Source: an uncultured Verrucomicrobiota bacterium
GTDB taxonomy: Bacteria > Verrucomicrobiota > Verrucomicrobiia > Verrucomicrobiales > DEV007
NCBI GenBank assembly: GCA_902589825.1
Contig: CACIUL010000020.1
Location: 1-51,063, forward strand
Direction: 5' to 3'
DNA: 51,063 bases
Below the pieces are notes generated by a model. It searched no databases and had not been told where the DNA came from. It was given only the letters and a program-made list of their open reading frames with translations. Shown in pieces: positions 24,608 through 34,459 of this stretch. The first letter of the stretch is position 1. Every line of letters starts with the position of its first letter. Both the position numbers and the translations under genes were made by a program.

Positions 24608-27600
24608 ATGAGTGGCAATGACAATACCGGGGGAAGGGGGCAACTCGAGGCCCGCCTTGCCGAGTTAGGTGTCAGGTATAGTGATAATCCACAGGATTTC
24701 CCGGTAGTTCAGGAGATTGCCGACCTTTATTGGCAGTTGGAGGATTGGGAGAATGCTGCCTCCTATTATGAGTATGCGTTTTCGCTGGATCCCTCCAGGC
24801 TGGACCTCCAATCCCGAGCGGAAGCTGCCAGACAAAATATAGGTGGGCAACAGGGGGACTTGCCGGCTGTTGTTGCGGCTGAAGGTCATGACCGCGATGC
24901 CGGTACTTCCCGGGTGAAGGACTTGCGTCCTGAGCGGGACAAAGGCAATACCCGGGTGCCGGACAACACGGACCCGAAGCCTGCTGGCGGTGATGATGTG
25001 TTGCATACGGCGGTTAACCTCCAGGCGAAAAAATCCCGGGATCCTGTTGCAGCAATAAAGAAGGGCGCTAAGCAGCTACGGTCTAAAATTCCTGTTTTTA
25101 TGACAGGGTTACGGAATTTGAACCGGTCCGACTGCAAAAGGTGGGCTTCTTCTATAGCTGCCCTGGCCTTGTTGCTTTTTGTTCTCTGGAACGTCGGCGG
25201 CAAAATGCGGGGTGAGGTCTGGCGTTACTATACTGATGAGCAGGACATCAAGGTGGATGCTGAGGAGGGAAAAGTTCGCGATGTGCTGTGGGAGGAACCG
25301 GTTGTCACGCGTTTTTCAAAGGATCCGGGTGCTCCTTCCCCGGATTCCCCTGATGGGAAGACCGGGCAGGCCGGGTTGACCGGAAGGCTGGAGGCGGCGT
25401 TTTCCGCCAATGGGGCAATGATGGCATTGGTGCGCCGCAATGCGGATGGGTCCAACGCGGATCTCTACCTGTCCAACTGGGACGGGCGTTCCTGGTCGTC
25501 TCCGAAACCTATCAAGGCGATCAATACGGAGGCTGATGAGAGTGGTCCCACTTTTTCACATGATGGAAATTACCTTTATTTCAGCTCTGATCGTGAAGGT
25601 GGAGCAGGGGGTAATGACATTTATGTGGCGCGATGGAACAATGGAAAATGGGGAGATGTGGTTGCCCTTGGAGAAACGATCAACACGGCCAATGATGAGC
25701 TCGGGCCTGCCATTGCGGGTGATGGCAAGAGCCTGCTTTTTTCCTCGATACGCACTGACAAGGATGATGAGGATATTTACATCGCTTCGCTGAAGGAGGT
25801 GAAGCAGGACAGCGGAGAGTTGCCGCAGGTTCCTGAATTTGCGCAGGCTGAACCGGTGCTTGGTGATCTTAATTCGCGTGCAGATGACATACAGGCGGCA
25901 TTGACCAGGCGGGGCGATCACGTGTTTCTTGCCTCAAACCGCGACCAGGAAAGGTTCGGGGTATACATCAGCCGGTTCGTTGACGGAAAGGCACGGGAAC
26001 CGGAGAGGGTGGATCTTTATATTGATGAGGGAGATGTTACTGATCCGGCCGTGAGGATGGACGGTTTTGACCTGCTCTTCAGCAGTGACCGGAAACTGCA
26101 GGAGAGCGACCAGGAAGGGGATTTCAGGCTTTTTCGCTCCACGACACGTGAGGTTTTCGGATACACGGACAGGAGGATCTGGAACCAGTTCAAGGAACTC
26201 ATCGGAAACATCAAGTGGTGGCTGCTGCTTGCCATTGCCGCCTTGCTTGCCCTTATCTACCTGCTTGAGAAATGGCGTGACATTTCAAGCCTTTACCATA
26301 AATGCCTTGCCGGTTCGGCCATTGCGCACCTTCTCAGCCTGTTGCTTGGCATGGTCTGGTTGATCTCCAGTGAGATTGAAGCCGACAGCCAGGATGAGCT
26401 TGAGGAGGTTTCCATTAGCCTGGATGCGCTCTCACAGGAGGAACTGGCCATGGAGAGCATGCCCGAGGAGGTGGAAATCACCGACCACAGCGAAGCGGTT
26501 GCCACGGCTAAGGCCGAGACAGACTTTGATGCACCGGACTTGAAGCCACAGGAATTCGAGGAGAACATTTCTGTTGCCTCCAGTGAGGTGCAGCAGGAAG
26601 TGGAAATCGAGGTTGCTGCGGCCCAGGCAGACTTTCAGGAGGAAGCTGAGATACCCGTTACCGACCCATCACAGCTGACAGCAGACTTGTCGGAGACCTT
26701 GCTGCCCGATCTTGAGAAGCCATTGCTTGAGGAAAATACCGAGGCCAATCCTGCTGAAGAGAAGGTGGATCCCAGTGAGGATATATTCCGGCCGGAGACT
26801 GAGAATGCACCAGTTGCCAAGAGTGATACTGCTCCCCTTCAGGATAGTGCCGTGGAATTACCCACAGATTTAAGTGAGGTTACCGAGGTGACAGCTGACA
26901 ACGCTGCACAAGCGAACGAAGTTTCCGCTGTTTCCCAGCTTTCCCCCCAGCAAATTGATCAAGTTGCGGACGTGCCTGCAGAGGATGCCGTCCTGCAGTC
27001 TGATTTGTTAAGCACATTGCCTGATCAGCTTCCTGTGGAATCCGAGCAACCCATTCTTGAGGAGGCGGGCAATGATGCAGGCGGCGAGGTTGCGGATGCC
27101 TCCGCGGACATGTTCAAGCCTGCCGGTGCGGATTCCGGCCTTGAGACATCACGAGCTGATAGTGAGGTGGTGGGCGGAAGTGCCGCGGAAAACCCCGTGG
27201 AATCCTCCGAGGTTGGAGGAGGCGACCTGGTGGCGGAGGCTTCCGATGCAGCAGTGCGTCCCTCCGGTGTGAGTGGAGTGGACTCTGATGAACCCCAGGC
27301 GGAATCGACGCTGGAATCGGGTGCATTGCCGGAGTTGGCCCTGCTTGACCCGGGAGCGCCGACCCTTGAGGAGGCGGGCAATGATGCAGGCGGCGAGGTT
27401 GCGGATGCCTCCGCGGACATGTTCAAGCCTGCCGGTGCGGATTCCGGCCTTGAGACATCACGAGCCGATAGTGAGGTGGTGGGCGGAAGTGCCGCGGAAA
27501 ACCCCAGTAGTGCTTCTGATGTGGTTGCAGCAAACGGCCAGGCCGGGCCGGGGATGGTCAATGCACTGAACGGGCTGGAGGCCCTTGGTTCACAGATCGG

Positions 27601-28762
27601 TTCCGGCCAGGTGATGCTGGTGGCAGCACCAAGCCTTGGTGAGAATCCACTGGCCATTAATGACCCGCTCCTGCCTGGGAAACTCGAGTCACTTGATGAG
27701 GGTCCCGGGATGGGGAACCTGGGCGAGAAGATCAGGAAACACCGGGGTAAGCCATCGCTTGATGTGATCAAGCAGATGGGAGGATCCGATGAGACGGAGA
27801 AGGCGATTGGTTTCGCCATTGAATGGCTGTCAAAAAACCAGGAAAAAGACGGGCGCTGGGATGCGCGCAAACATGGGGCTAATCAGGATTACGACGTGGG
27901 TGCAACCGGCCTTGCCCTTCTTTGTTACTACGGCTGGGGAGCGAGGCATGACCGGAAAGGTCACTATCAGGAGAATGTGAGCCGGGGAATTAACTGGTTG
28001 CTCAAGCAACAGAAAAGTAATGGTGCGCTTGCAGTTCGTGGCCAGATGTATTCGCATGCCATCGCCTCCATTGCCCTTTGTGAGGCATATGGCCTTACCA
28101 AGGATCCCAGGATTAAGCCTGTTGCACAAAAGGCGATAGCCTACACTGTGGCCGCCCAGCATCCCGCACTCGGTGGATGGCGGTATTCCCCGGGGCAGGA
28201 ACCGGACACCTCTGTCACCGGTTGGCAATTCATGGCCCTGCACAGTGCCCGGATGGCGGGCCTTAAGGTGCCTGAGAAATCCTTTGAGTTGGCCCGTCGC
28301 TGGCTGGGCAGCATGAGTGGAGGCAAGGACGGAGGCCTTTACGGTTATCAGGCACCTGAAAAGATCAGCCGGGCGATGGTCCCGACCGGGATGTTTTGTC
28401 GCCAGCTCGACCTTGTTTCACCGGAGGATCCGCGGATGCTTGAGGGAGCTGCCTTTATGCGCAGATATCCCATGAGGGAGGTCGACCCGGATCTGTATTA
28501 TGTGTATTACGCAACCCTGGCCCTGTACCAGCACCAGGGACCGGTGTGGGATGAATGGAACAGGAAACTCAAGACCGCATTGCCGCGTATCCAAAGGAAA
28601 GATGGAGCAATGGCCGGCAGTTGGGACCTGAGCAGCAAATTGGCAAAAGACGGCGGCCGGGTAATAAGCACCACACTTGCCACGTTGAGCCTGGAGGTTT
28701 ATTACCGTTTTTTACCGATGTATGGTTTCCGCCAGGGCGTGGCGCGTCCTGTTACCGAATAG
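24608..28762 (+). CDS. membrane-anchored mosaic protein: TPR, PD40 propeller, acidic linker, terpenoid-cyclase-like toroid
   Basis: A 1384-residue protein starting after a GAGGA site 7-8 bases upstream. In order: a cytoplasmic TPR-like start (LYWQLEDWENAASYYEYAF); membrane helix 1 (about 179-195); PD40/TolB-like beta-propeller repeats (about 255-525, for example FSHDGNYLYFSSDREGG and GDGKSLLFSSIRTDKD); helices 2 (537-553) and 3 (567-588) joined by a basic loop; an acidic, repetitive linker of about 420 residues; and a C-terminal alpha/alpha toroid of the prenyltransferase/squalene-cyclase-repeat type (about 1060-1384: AIEWLSKNQEKDGRWD, then HPALGGWRYSPGQEPDTSVTG). Predicted topology puts the propeller, linker and toroid in the periplasm. 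No cyclase DXDD motif is seen, so binding rather than catalysis is likely. Function unknown. Confidence 0.88.
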   Translation: MSGNDNTGGRGQLEARLAELGVRYSDNPQDFPVVQEIADLYWQLEDWENAASYYEYAFSLDPSRLDLQSRAEAARQNIGGQQGDLPAVVAAEGHDRDAGTSRVKDLRPERDKGNTRVPDNTDPKPAGGDDVLHTAVNLQAKKSRDPVAAIKKGAKQLRSKIPVFMTGLRNLNRSDCKRWASSIAALALLLFVLWNVGGKMRGEVWRYYTDEQDIKVDAEEGKVRDVLWEEPVVTRFSKDPGAPSPDSPDGKTGQAGLTGRLEAAFSANGAMMALVRRNADGSNADLYLSNWDGRSWSSPKPIKAINTEADESGPTFSHDGNYLYFSSDREGGAGGNDIYVARWNNGKWGDVVALGETINTANDELGPAIAGDGKSLLFSSIRTDKDDEDIYIASLKEVKQDSGELPQVPEFAQAEPVLGDLNSRADDIQAALTRRGDHVFLASNRDQERFGVYISRFVDGKAREPERVDLYIDEGDVTDPAVRMDGFDLLFSSDRKLQESDQEGDFRLFRSTTREVFGYTDRRIWNQFKELIGNIKWWLLLAIAALLALIYLLEKWRDISSLYHKCLAGSAIAHLLSLLLGMVWLISSEIEADSQDELEEVSISLDALSQEELAMESMPEEVEITDHSEAVATAKAETDFDAPDLKPQEFEENISVASSEVQQEVEIEVAAAQADFQEEAEIPVTDPSQLTADLSETLLPDLEKPLLEENTEANPAEEKVDPSEDIFRPETENAPVAKSDTAPLQDSAVELPTDLSEVTEVTADNAAQANEVSAVSQLSPQQIDQVADVPAEDAVLQSDLLSTLPDQLPVESEQPILEEAGNDAGGEVADASADMFKPAGADSGLETSRADSEVVGGSAAENPVESSEVGGGDLVAEASDAAVRPSGVSGVDSDEPQAESTLESGALPELALLDPGAPTLEEAGNDAGGEVADASADMFKPAGADSGLETSRADSEVVGGSAAENPSSASDVVAANGQAGPGMVNALNGLEALGSQIGSGQVMLVAAPSLGENPLAINDPLLPGKLESLDEGPGMGNLGEKIRKHRGKPSLDVIKQMGGSDETEKAIGFAIEWLSKNQEKDGRWDARKHGANQDYDVGATGLALLCYYGWGARHDRKGHYQENVSRGINWLLKQQKSNGALAVRGQMYSHAIASIALCEAYGLTKDPRIKPVAQKAIAYTVAAQHPALGGWRYSPGQEPDTSVTGWQFMALHSARMAGLKVPEKSFELARRWLGSMSGGKDGGLYGYQAPEKISRAMVPTGMFCRQLDLVSPEDPRMLEGAAFMRRYPMREVDPDLYYVYYATLALYQHQGPVWDEWNRKLKTALPRIQRKDGAMAGSWDLSSKLAKDGGRVISTTLATLSLEVYYRFLPMYGFRQGVARPVTE
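27056..27196 (+). repeat. 141-base direct repeat, copy 1 (inside coding sequence)
   Basis: Encodes residues 817-863 of the mosaic protein (begins LEEAGNDAGGEVADASADMF). It is identical to copy 2 at 27365-27505 except for one synonymous base (GCT versus GCC for Ala). A diverged relative begins at residue 707 (LLEENTEANPAEEKVDPSED). The units recur every 103-110 residues. Confidence 0.95.
27365..27505 (+). repeat. 141-base direct repeat, copy 2 (inside coding sequence)
   Basis: Encodes residues 920-966 of the mosaic protein, offset 309 bases (103 codons) from copy 1, so gain or loss of a unit keeps the reading frame. 140 of 141 bases match copy 1, which points to a recent duplication or gene conversion. 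Confidence 0.95.
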
Positions 28763-28765
28763 CAC

Positions 28766-30193
28766 GTGGAAAAGCCAAAGATATCCAGGGGTGTCATCCT
28801 GCTGGCAGCAGCAGCAGGATTGATGCTGTCCACCGGCCGGGCAGCGGTCAAGAATGTCCTGTTTTTAATATCCGATGATCTCAAGGCAAGTGTTCTTGGT
28901 TGCTATGGTGACAAGCTCGCCAATACCCCGAATATCGACAAGCTTGCCAGGAATGCGGTGGTCTTTGAGCGGGCCTACTGCCAGGGACTGGCTTGCGCGC
29001 CTTCCCGCACTTCCTTTATGCACAGCCGCTACCATGGGTTCAAGGGTCGGGTGAACCTTGGACAACACTTCAGGGAAAACGGATTCTACAGTGCCAGGGT
29101 GGGCAAGATTTACCACATGCGGGTCCCAGGGGATATTATTGCCGGGACAGACGGGCTGGATATTGCCTCATCGTGGACGGAGAAATACAACTCGCCGGGC
29201 CTGGAGGCGCACACACCCGGCGATTATGCCTGCCTTAATTTGAATATCTTCACGAGGGAACTTGAGGGCCGCCAGTCAACACGGATGCCGCACCGCATGT
29301 TTGTTTCCGTGAGTTATGAGGGTGATGGATCCGATCAACCTGACCATAAGACCGCACTGAAGACGATTGAGCTTCTTCGCAAGCACAGGAACAAGCGCTT
29401 TTTCCTTGCAGCCGGGTTTGTCCGTCCGCATTACCCCATGGTCCAGCCCAAAAAATATTTCGATCTCTATCCCTGGAAGAAGATGGTCCTGCCGAAGTCC
29501 GTGCCCAACGACCTTGAGGACATGCCAAAACTGGCCATCACGCGCAGCCGTTCCGCACTCAATGGAATTGATCAATTTCCAGATAACCAGAAGCGAATGT
29601 GGTCTGCCTATTACGCCTCGGTGACCTTCATGGATGAACAGGTCGGGCGTATCCTTGATGAACTCGACCGGCTCGGGTTGCGCGACGAGACAGCTGTGGT
29701 CTTTACCAGTGACCATGGCTATCACCTTGGGGAACACACTTTCTGGCAGAAGAGTAACCTGCATGAGGAAGTGACCCGTGTGCCCCTTATTATCTCGTTG
29801 CCCGGGGGCGTTGCCGGTCGCAACAGGTCCATGGTCGAGCTGGTTGATCTCTTTCCCACCCTGTCCGCTGCTTGTGGGTTGAAGGTTCCCGGTGAACTGC
29901 ATGGCAAAAGCCTGCTGCCAGTTTTCAGTCAGCCGGACGCGAAGGTGAAGGAGAGTGCCATCTCAATCCATGGCGGTGGTATCTCGATGCGCATCAAGGG
30001 GTGGACCTACACCCGCTACAAGGACGGCAGCGAGGAACTCTACGATATGCAGGAGGATCCCGGGCAGTTCCATAATCTTGCCCGCAGTAAGGAGGAAAAG
30101 TATACAGATGCCCTCAAGAAAATTCGCGCGCGTTTCCAGGGGCGCGTTAAGTCAGCAGGCCTGAAGACTTCCAGATTGCGCCAATCACCCTGA
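28766..30193 (+). CDS. secreted sulfatase, iduronate-2-sulfatase-like
   Basis: 475 residues from GTG 28766, 3 bases after the mosaic gene, so translation is probably coupled. This start gives a complete Sec signal (GVILLAAAAGLMLSTGRAA). VLFLISDDLKASVLGCYGD supplies the calcium-binding Asp pair. The formylglycine cysteine is Cys77 in LACAPSRTSFMHSRY, canonical CxPSR. FFLAAGFVRPHYPMVQPKKY and the following YPWKKMVLP segment closely resemble human iduronate-2-sulfatase and the SulfAtlas S1_7 group, suggesting a 2-O-sulfated uronic acid or similar substrate. VFTSDHGYHLGEHTFWQKSN and DLFPTLSAACGL complete the enzyme. Subfamily is by motif recall, not by search. Confidence 0.92.
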   Translation: MEKPKISRGVILLAAAAGLMLSTGRAAVKNVLFLISDDLKASVLGCYGDKLANTPNIDKLARNAVVFERAYCQGLACAPSRTSFMHSRYHGFKGRVNLGQHFRENGFYSARVGKIYHMRVPGDIIAGTDGLDIASSWTEKYNSPGLEAHTPGDYACLNLNIFTRELEGRQSTRMPHRMFVSVSYEGDGSDQPDHKTALKTIELLRKHRNKRFFLAAGFVRPHYPMVQPKKYFDLYPWKKMVLPKSVPNDLEDMPKLAITRSRSALNGIDQFPDNQKRMWSAYYASVTFMDEQVGRILDELDRLGLRDETAVVFTSDHGYHLGEHTFWQKSNLHEEVTRVPLIISLPGGVAGRNRSMVELVDLFPTLSAACGLKVPGELHGKSLLPVFSQPDAKVKESAISIHGGGISMRIKGWTYTRYKDGSEELYDMQEDPGQFHNLARSKEEKYTDALKKIRARFQGRVKSAGLKTSRLRQSP

Positions 30194-30278
30194 ATATCCC
30201 TCTGGTCTGCCTTCATTGCCGCCTTGTGCCATCGGAGGATCTATTACCGCAACGAAGAGTCTAGACCATTGGCCGACA

Positions 30279-30297
30279 ATCCATTACATTAATGGAT
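30279..30297. promoter_or_regulatory. perfect inverted repeat, possible operator or hairpin
   Basis: ATCCATTA (30279-30286), CAT, TAATGGAT (30290-30297): 8-base arms with a 3-base loop, 27 bases before the ATG of the PSD1 gene at 30325. No T-tract follows, so it is not a typical terminator of the upstream sulfatase gene. An operator or a 5' leader hairpin fits better. Confidence 0.4.
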
Positions 30298-30324
30298 ATT
30301 CAGGCTTAATTTGCCCTTAATGAT

Positions 30325-32760
30325 ATGATGATTTCCTTTCGCCGTGTTCATTTCCTCTTCGCCCTTTTGATTGCCGTGAGCGTTTCCTCCCGCACGGATG
30401 GAGCACCAGGTAACAATGTCGATTTCGCCAGGGATGTATTGCCCATTCTTTCCAACAAGTGCTTTGCCTGTCATGGGCCGGATACCAAGAAGAAATCGCA
30501 ATTGCGCCTTGATTCCTCAGCGGCGGCAACGGCTGATCGGGATGGAGTCCGGGCAATTGATCCGGGCAACCCGGCCAACAGTGAAATACTGCACCGGATT
30601 CATGACAAGGAAGACCCAATGCCTCCTGAGGATGCAGAGAAGCAACTCACGGCAAAGGAGCGTGAGGTGCTCAGCGCATGGGTGAAGCAGGGCGGAAAAT
30701 ATGCCGAACACTGGGCGTTTGTGGCACCCAAAAAAGAGCCCGGTGGCAAGGATATTGATTCCTTTGTTGCCAGGCGTCTTGATGGGGAGGGGCTGGAATT
30801 GGCACCTGAGGCTGACCGGGCCACTCTGGCAAGGCGCGTGTCACTGGTCCTCACAGGCTTGCCTCCAGAACCGGATCAGCTTTCAAGGTTCCTTGCCGGC
30901 AGTGACCCGGAGGCATACAGCAAGCTGGTTGAGGAATTGCTTGCCAGTTCAAGGTATGGCGAACACCAGGCCCGTTACTGGCTGGATGCAGTGCGCTATG
31001 GCGACACGCACGGGCTGCACCTTGATAACCGCCGGGGCATTTATCCCTACAGGGACTGGGTGGTGAAGGCCTTCAATGACAACCTGCCACTTGATGATTT
31101 CATTACCTGGCAACTTGCCGGAGATTTATTGAAGAGTCCAACCCTTGAACAGAGGGTGGCAACGGGATTTGTGCGGATGAACCCATCAACTGCAGAAGGT
31201 GGGGCCATTCCTGATGAGTTCCAGGCAAAGAATACGTTTGATCGCACGGAAACTCTGGGAACCGTGCTTTTGGGCATGACCCTTACCTGTGCCCGGTGCC
31301 ATACCCACAAGTATGACCCGATTCAGCAGGTCGAATATTACCGCCTCTATGCATTCTTTAACAATACAGCGGAAGGTTCAATGGATGGCAACCGGTATGA
31401 ATATGCGCCGGTCCTGAAGGCGCCCGCTGACGGGGATCAATGGCGCAACTGGCATGAGCTGGTCAGCAAACGTGACAAGATACTTGCCGAGGCTGAGGCT
31501 GCTCTCAAGAAAAATCAGGAAGGCAAAGCTCCGGCAATCGAACAGTGGCAGAAATCAGGTGCCAAGGAACGGTTAAAGATGGTTTCTGATGTCAACGGCC
31601 ACTGGAAGCAGGGCGATTTTCCAAAGCGGGCCGGGGAACTCACGGCACTTATTTCCGAGGCCGAAAAGAAATTCACAACCACTTTGGTGGCCCAGGAGCG
31701 AGGTCAGCCACGGGTGACCAAGATGCTGAACCGGGGTGAATACAACCTTCCCTTTGGTGATGCATTAACACCTGGTGTACCTGAGATATTAAACGCTTTT
31801 CCCGAGGGCGCTCCAAGGAATCGCCTCGGCTTGGCGCAATGGATGACGGCAAGGGAGCAGCCACTGGTCTCGCGTGTCTTGGTTAACCGTATCTGGCAGC
31901 GGGTTTTTGGACACGGCCTTGTGCGCACCCCGGAGGATTTCGGCGTGCAGGGAGAGCAGCCTACGCATCCCGCGTTGCTTGACTGGCTGGCTGTGGAATT
32001 ACAGGACAGCCAGTGGAACCTCAAGCATGTATTGCGGCTGATGGTCCACAGCAAGACTTTCAAGCAGGACTCCAGGTGGCGTGGCGACATGAATGACCCG
32101 GAAAACCGCCTTTTTGCACGTGGCCAGAACTATCGGATGGACGCCGAGATGCTGCGTGATGTTGCCCTTTGGGCAAGTGGGCTTCTTGTTCCTGCCCAGG
32201 GGGGGGAAGGTGCCAAGCCTTACCAGCCCAAGGGCATGTGGGCGGCACTGATGCACCCGGGAAGTAATACCAAGAATTATGTGCAGGATAAGGGGGATCG
32301 CCTCTACAGGAGAAGTATCTACACTTACTGGAAGAGGACCAGTCCGCACCCCATGATGACGCTTTTTGACGCACCTGACCGGGAATCAAGTTGTGTAAAG
32401 CGTTCACGCAGCAATACCGCCCTGCAGTCCCTTGGCCTCTTGAATGAAACCCAGCGCATCGAGATGTCCCGTAAGCTTGCTGAACGTTTGTTGAGCCTGA
32501 AGGTGGATGATGGCAAACGGGTTGATTACCTCTTTGGCCTGTTGGCCTGCCGCAAGCCAAGCGATGCCGAGCGCAAAGCCTGCATGGAGCTTCTGCAGAA
32601 GATGGATCGTCGCTATGGAGGTTCGGAAAAAGATGCCATTGCCCTGCTTGGTTCCGGTGATGCAAACCGAAATGAGGGGCATGCACCTGCTAAACTTGCC
32701 GCCTGGACCCAGTTGGCAACTACCGTCCTGGCAAGTGACATTGCGATACTGGTTTATTAA
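30325..32760 (+). CDS. PSCyt1-PSCyt2-PSD1 di-haem protein (pair C)
   Basis: An 811-residue secreted protein, the compact form of the family without an inserted sandwich module. Sec signal FLFALLIAVSVSSRTDGA. PSCyt1 haem motif CFACH at residues 46-50; second motif CARCH starting at Cys322 in TCARCHTHKYDPI within DUF1549. DUF1553 covers roughly residues 490-800 (REQPLVSRVLVNRIWQRVFG, then FDAPDRESSCVKRSRSNTAL). The start has two adjacent ATG codons (30325, 30328). The partner DUF1501 gene starts 30 bases after its stop. The upstream gap of 131 bases contains an 8-base inverted repeat. Haem binding is expected from the motifs; physiological function is not established for the family. Confidence 0.93.
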   Translation: MMISFRRVHFLFALLIAVSVSSRTDGAPGNNVDFARDVLPILSNKCFACHGPDTKKKSQLRLDSSAAATADRDGVRAIDPGNPANSEILHRIHDKEDPMPPEDAEKQLTAKEREVLSAWVKQGGKYAEHWAFVAPKKEPGGKDIDSFVARRLDGEGLELAPEADRATLARRVSLVLTGLPPEPDQLSRFLAGSDPEAYSKLVEELLASSRYGEHQARYWLDAVRYGDTHGLHLDNRRGIYPYRDWVVKAFNDNLPLDDFITWQLAGDLLKSPTLEQRVATGFVRMNPSTAEGGAIPDEFQAKNTFDRTETLGTVLLGMTLTCARCHTHKYDPIQQVEYYRLYAFFNNTAEGSMDGNRYEYAPVLKAPADGDQWRNWHELVSKRDKILAEAEAALKKNQEGKAPAIEQWQKSGAKERLKMVSDVNGHWKQGDFPKRAGELTALISEAEKKFTTTLVAQERGQPRVTKMLNRGEYNLPFGDALTPGVPEILNAFPEGAPRNRLGLAQWMTAREQPLVSRVLVNRIWQRVFGHGLVRTPEDFGVQGEQPTHPALLDWLAVELQDSQWNLKHVLRLMVHSKTFKQDSRWRGDMNDPENRLFARGQNYRMDAEMLRDVALWASGLLVPAQGGEGAKPYQPKGMWAALMHPGSNTKNYVQDKGDRLYRRSIYTYWKRTSPHPMMTLFDAPDRESSCVKRSRSNTALQSLGLLNETQRIEMSRKLAERLLSLKVDDGKRVDYLFGLLACRKPSDAERKACMELLQKMDRRYGGSEKDAIALLGSGDANRNEGHAPAKLAAWTQLATTVLASDIAILVY

Positions 32761-32790
32761 ACAACAATCCTTTCACCTTGATACCTGACA

Positions 32791-34299
32791 ATGAAACACC
32801 TTGAGACAATCCGGGAACTGGACCTGGACCTGACCCGCCGTCAATTGTTTGGCCGTTCCGCACTTGGCCTTGGGACTGCCGCCATGAGCCAGATTCTGGG
32901 ATCTGATTTGATGGCGGAAGGTTCCAAGCTCCTGCCCCATGGCGGACTGCATCATGCGCCAAAAGCCAAGAGGGTAATCTACCTTTTCATGAGTGGAGGG
33001 CCAAGTCACCATGACCTTTGGGACTACAAGCCGAAAATGCAGGAGATGTTTGGCCAGGATCTTCCTGAGCACATTCGGGATGGCCAAAGGATTACCGGCA
33101 TGACTGCTGGACAGAAGACACTTCCCGTATGCCCGAGTAAATACAAGTTCACCAAGCATGAGAATAATGACCGCGGTGTATGGGTCAGCGAATTATTGCC
33201 TCACACTGCCACCGTGGCCAAGGAGCTTTGCGTGGTACATTCGACCTTTACTGATGCCATCAACCATGACCCGGCGATTACTTATATCCAGACAGGCAGT
33301 CAGGTTCCCGGCCGGCCGAGCCTCGGGGCTTGGCTGAGTTACGGGCTGGGAAGCATGAACGAGGATTTGCCCGGGTATGTCGTTATGCATGCGCGGACCA
33401 AGCATCCAGAGCAGAGCCTGTTCGGGCGCTTATGGGGAAGCGGGTTCATGCCCTCAGAGCATCAGGGAACACTCATGCGCAGTCAGGGGGACCCTGTTCT
33501 TTACCTGAGTAACCCGGCAGGTGTCAGTCGTGAGGATCGCCGGGCCCAGCTTGATGCACTTGGTGAACTGAATAAATTGCAGCATTCCCGTTTTGGTGAC
33601 CCGGAAATATTATCCCGCATCAAGCAGCATGAACTGGCTTACCGGATGCAGTCGTCAGTTCCTGAACTGATGGACCTCTCGGAGGAGGATGACAAGACCT
33701 TCGAACTTTATGGTGAGGAGGCACGCAAGCCTGGATCATTTGCCGCCTGTTGCCTGAATGCACGGCGACTGGCTGAGCGCGGTGTGCGCAACATCCAGAT
33801 TTTTCATCGTGGCTGGGATGCTCATGGCAATCTGGTCGGCGAGCATGGTAACCAGTGCAAGGATATTGACCAGGGATCGGCGGCACTGATCAAGGACTTG
33901 AAGAGGCTTGGCATGCTTGAAGACACCCTGGTGGTATGGGGAGGAGAATTTGGCCGCACGGCATATTGCCAGGGACGACTGCGCAGGGAAAACTATGGCA
34001 GGGACCATCATCCGCGATGCTTTACTGTCTGGATGGCCGGAGGCGGTATCAAGCCTGGGATTACCTATGGGCAAACCGATGATTACGCCTACAATATTGC
34101 CCATCCTGACGGCACACCCATGCGTCCTAAGCCCAGCAGGGAGAAGTGGACACCTGGCACCATGCACATCCATGACCTGAATGCCACGATCCTGCATCTC
34201 CTTGGCATTGATCACCGTAAACTGACCTATCGTTACCAGGGCCGAGATTTCCGCCTTACGGACATCCACGGGCACGTGATGAAGGACCTCATTGCCTAG
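32791..34299 (+). CDS. Tat-exported DUF1501 protein (pair C)
   Basis: A 502-residue DUF1501 protein. Twin-arginine signal [19 protein letters not shown]. The core is [20 protein letters not shown], then [64 protein letters not shown], and finally [11 protein letters not shown] short extra segment ([19 protein letters not shown]) is inserted before the final His-rich motif, compared with the paralogues in pairs A and B. It is closest to the pair B protein in motif wording. It converges on the pair D DUF1501 gene across 160 bases in which no strong terminator hairpin was found. Confidence 0.93.
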   Translation: MKHLETIRELDLDLTRRQLFGRSALGLGTAAMSQILGSDLMAEGSKLLPHGGLHHAPKAKRVIYLFMSGGPSHHDLWDYKPKMQEMFGQDLPEHIRDGQRITGMTAGQKTLPVCPSKYKFTKHENNDRGVWVSELLPHTATVAKELCVVHSTFTDAINHDPAITYIQTGSQVPGRPSLGAWLSYGLGSMNEDLPGYVVMHARTKHPEQSLFGRLWGSGFMPSEHQGTLMRSQGDPVLYLSNPAGVSREDRRAQLDALGELNKLQHSRFGDPEILSRIKQHELAYRMQSSVPELMDLSEEDDKTFELYGEEARKPGSFAACCLNARRLAERGVRNIQIFHRGWDAHGNLVGEHGNQCKDIDQGSAALIKDLKRLGMLEDTLVVWGGEFGRTAYCQGRLRRENYGRDHHPRCFTVWMAGGGIKPGITYGQTDDYAYNIAHPDGTPMRPKPSREKWTPGTMHIHDLNATILHLLGIDHRKLTYRYQGRDFRLTDIHGHVMKDLIA

Positions 34300-34459
34300 T
34301 CGATTTCCCGCAACTTGGTTCCTCTCACAGGTTGATCGTCACGGCAGGTGACCCCGTTATGCCTGTCTGGAAACTGCCTTGATTGGGAAATAGCTCTGGA
34401 AGATCCGGCATTGCGCCCCGCCCAACCAAAGTAGTCATTTTCTTTCCGGGCAGAGAGCG

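Noticed and set aside
27025..27870. 281-residue open frame on the minus strand
   Set aside because: It mirrors the acidic repetitive linker of the mosaic protein; the Ser/Pro/Ala-rich translation is a product of that composition.
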